From positions 1 through 6,028 of the forward strand of contig DYFG01000096.1 in the NCBI GenBank assembly GCA_020725315.1: 6,028 nt of DNA. The letters are read 5' to 3'. Source of the DNA: Nitrosotalea sp. (GTDB taxonomy: Archaea; Halobacteriota; Syntropharchaeia; Alkanophagales; Methanospirareceae). The translations under genes and the position numbers were made by a program. The notes under the pieces are model-generated. The model did no database searches. It saw nothing but the letters and a program-made list of their open reading frames with translations, and had not been told where the DNA came from. Shown here piece after piece: positions 5,114 to 6,028 of the stretch (its first letter is position 1; the number at the start of each line of letters is the position of its first letter).

Positions 5114-6028
5114 AGCGGTAATGTTTGTTGTATCCGTGCCTTCCGGTGGCTGAAGCACCACGTCCTCTCTCGAATTCAGTATGTATTCAAATGTCCTTAG
5201 GTGCCCGCGACAAGGATGTACGCAGATGATTTTCACGTCACCTCTATGCGGAATGCCGTCCCATAGTTCTTCTTCTGAAAATGCTTTCAGCGTTGACCTG
5301 AATGCAAATACCACACATGGGCATATTTTACCGTGGTGTTCGCCCACCTCTTCTAAGGTTATGCCCAGCAACTCCTCTCCGTCATAAATCAGAACCGCCG
5401 GGTATGTGAGTTCTTTAGATGCAGTTATGGATACATCTTCTACAACCGCTCTGACCGTAAGATTTACCGGATAGTCCTCTGGCTGGAATAGAAACGAATG
5501 CCTCACGTCTTCGATTTCAATTCCTTTACTGTGTCGTAGTATCAGCTTCACCTTTTCGGCAAGCGATTCGGAGTTGTTAACCCAACCCGGGAAGTATTCT
5601 TCCTCATGCGTGCCATGGCTAACGAAAATAACCGTTTCGTTTTCAGGATTTTTGCACAGTTCCGCCGCCCTATCCGCTAATATTTGCGCAATCAGCGTGT
5701 GATTATCTATTGCATTCCTAAGCACGATTTCCGCGGGCGTATCAACAGGAACGAGCTCCTCCTCTTCTTCAATGTGCTTTACATCTCTACTCTCAGGTAG
5801 TGTCTCCCGTAGCCCAAGCACGTATTCTATTTCGGCAATGTGTCCGCTGTGCGAGGAAATGAACAAAGGCACTGCGATTATCTTTGTTACATTATGTTCG
5901 TTGCGGTTACCATGCCAAGAGTTTTCTGTTCTTGGGCTAGCTCCTATTACAATGCCAGTTCCGGAGCCATTAATGCCAGTGAGTTTATTGCCGGTTATGG
6001 TAGCTGTGAGGGAGGGTGTCCAATTATA
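5012..6028 (-). CDS. Exported-type protein with CbiX-like and FmdE-like regions (5' partial, frameshifted)
   Basis: The frame is open to the window edge, so the N-terminus is missing. From the edge it reads a beta-helix-like stretch (TATITGNKLTGINGSGTGIV), then KIIAVPLFISSHSGHIAEIE and YVLGLRE, matching the VPLFxSSHS segment of CbiX-type sirohydrochlorin chelatases. A second CbiX-like strand, VIFVSHGTHEEEYFPGW, follows around 5591-5632. The FmdE-like region is EEVGEHHGKICPCVVFAFRS (about 5276-5356) with a later HPCRGHLRTFEYIL; FmdE proteins share HGxxCP. About eight N-x-S/T sequons suggest surface exposure. After ITAD near 5111 the frame runs 32 residues into unrelated sequence and stops at 5012, while the natural C-terminus continues in another frame. 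The GTG at 5872 is only an internal codon. Function is unknown; metal or tetrapyrrole handling is a guess from the domains and the feo neighbour. Confidence 0.65.
   Translation of the reverse strand, partial: YNWTPSLTATITGNKLTGINGSGTGIVIGASPRTENSWHGNRNEHNVTKIIAVPLFISSHSGHIAEIEYVLGLRETLPESRDVKHIEEEEELVPVDTPAEIVLRNAIDNHTLIAQILADRAAELCKNPENETVIFVSHGTHEEEYFPGWVNNSESLAEKVKLILRHSKGIEIEDVRHSFLFQPEDYPVNLTVRAVVEDVSITASKELTYPAVLIYDGEELLGITLEEVGEHHGKICPCVVFAFRSTLKAFSEEELWDGIPHRGDVKIICVHPCRGHLRTFEYILNSREDVVLQPPEGTDTTNITADIYGIRSDMERDNGRLCNRRMERLHWRLPQPFI
5106..5112. repeat. Short AT dinucleotide repeat at the frameshift
   Basis: TATATAT here reads on the - strand as G(AT)3AC within GCTGATATATACGG. Adding one AT unit gives the codons GCT GAT ATA TAT ACG GAA TCC and joins the two frames as ADIYTES without a stop. 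A two-base contraction of this repeat is therefore the simplest explanation of the shift. Confidence 0.6.

Overview
The window looks archaeal, most likely a euryarchaeon of the methanogen/ANME type. This is inference from several signs: TATA-like boxes at archaeal spacing (one fits leaderless translation), VapC and MNT/HEPN toxin-antitoxin families, an FmdE-like domain, and a surface-protein C-terminal module rich in N-glycosylation sequons. The sequence alone does not fix the species.

Layout. Bases 1-39 hold the last codons of an unidentified + strand gene. Bases 40-310 are non-coding and AT-rich, with a degenerate CTAAA-type repeat tract that reappears inverted. Bases 311-633 are a decayed VapC-type PIN toxin gene (N-terminus missing, one frameshift, one in-frame stop). 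Bases 672-1272 carry an MNT nucleotidyltransferase antitoxin (mntA type) overlapping a HEPN toxin gene (hepT type). The HEPN gene ends before its catalytic motif, exactly where it meets the oppositely oriented cas2. From 1269 to the window end everything is on the - strand: cas2, a CRISPR RAMP-superfamily gene, feoB, feoA, and a large exported-type protein that runs off the right edge.

How the genes relate. feoA and feoB overlap by ATGA and form a ferrous-iron uptake operon. Its promoter region holds a perfect CCTAA/TTAGG inverted repeat resembling DtxR-family operator half-sites. The gene upstream of feo has a CbiX-like (sirohydrochlorin chelatase) region, an FmdE-like region and a secreted-protein C-terminal module. 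It is split by a frameshift that one extra AT dinucleotide would repair. cas2 and the RAMP gene form a two-gene CRISPR-associated island with no cas1, cas10 or repeat array in the window, bounded by feoB and the toxin-antitoxin remnant.

Most worth following up: the orphan RAMP-cas2 pair and its 13-bp tandem duplication at the RAMP start, the HEPN truncation, the CbiX/FmdE surface protein with its AT-repeat frameshift, and the candidate metal-regulator operator. Overall the left 2.5 kb looks like a worn, recombined defence region, while feoAB looks intact.
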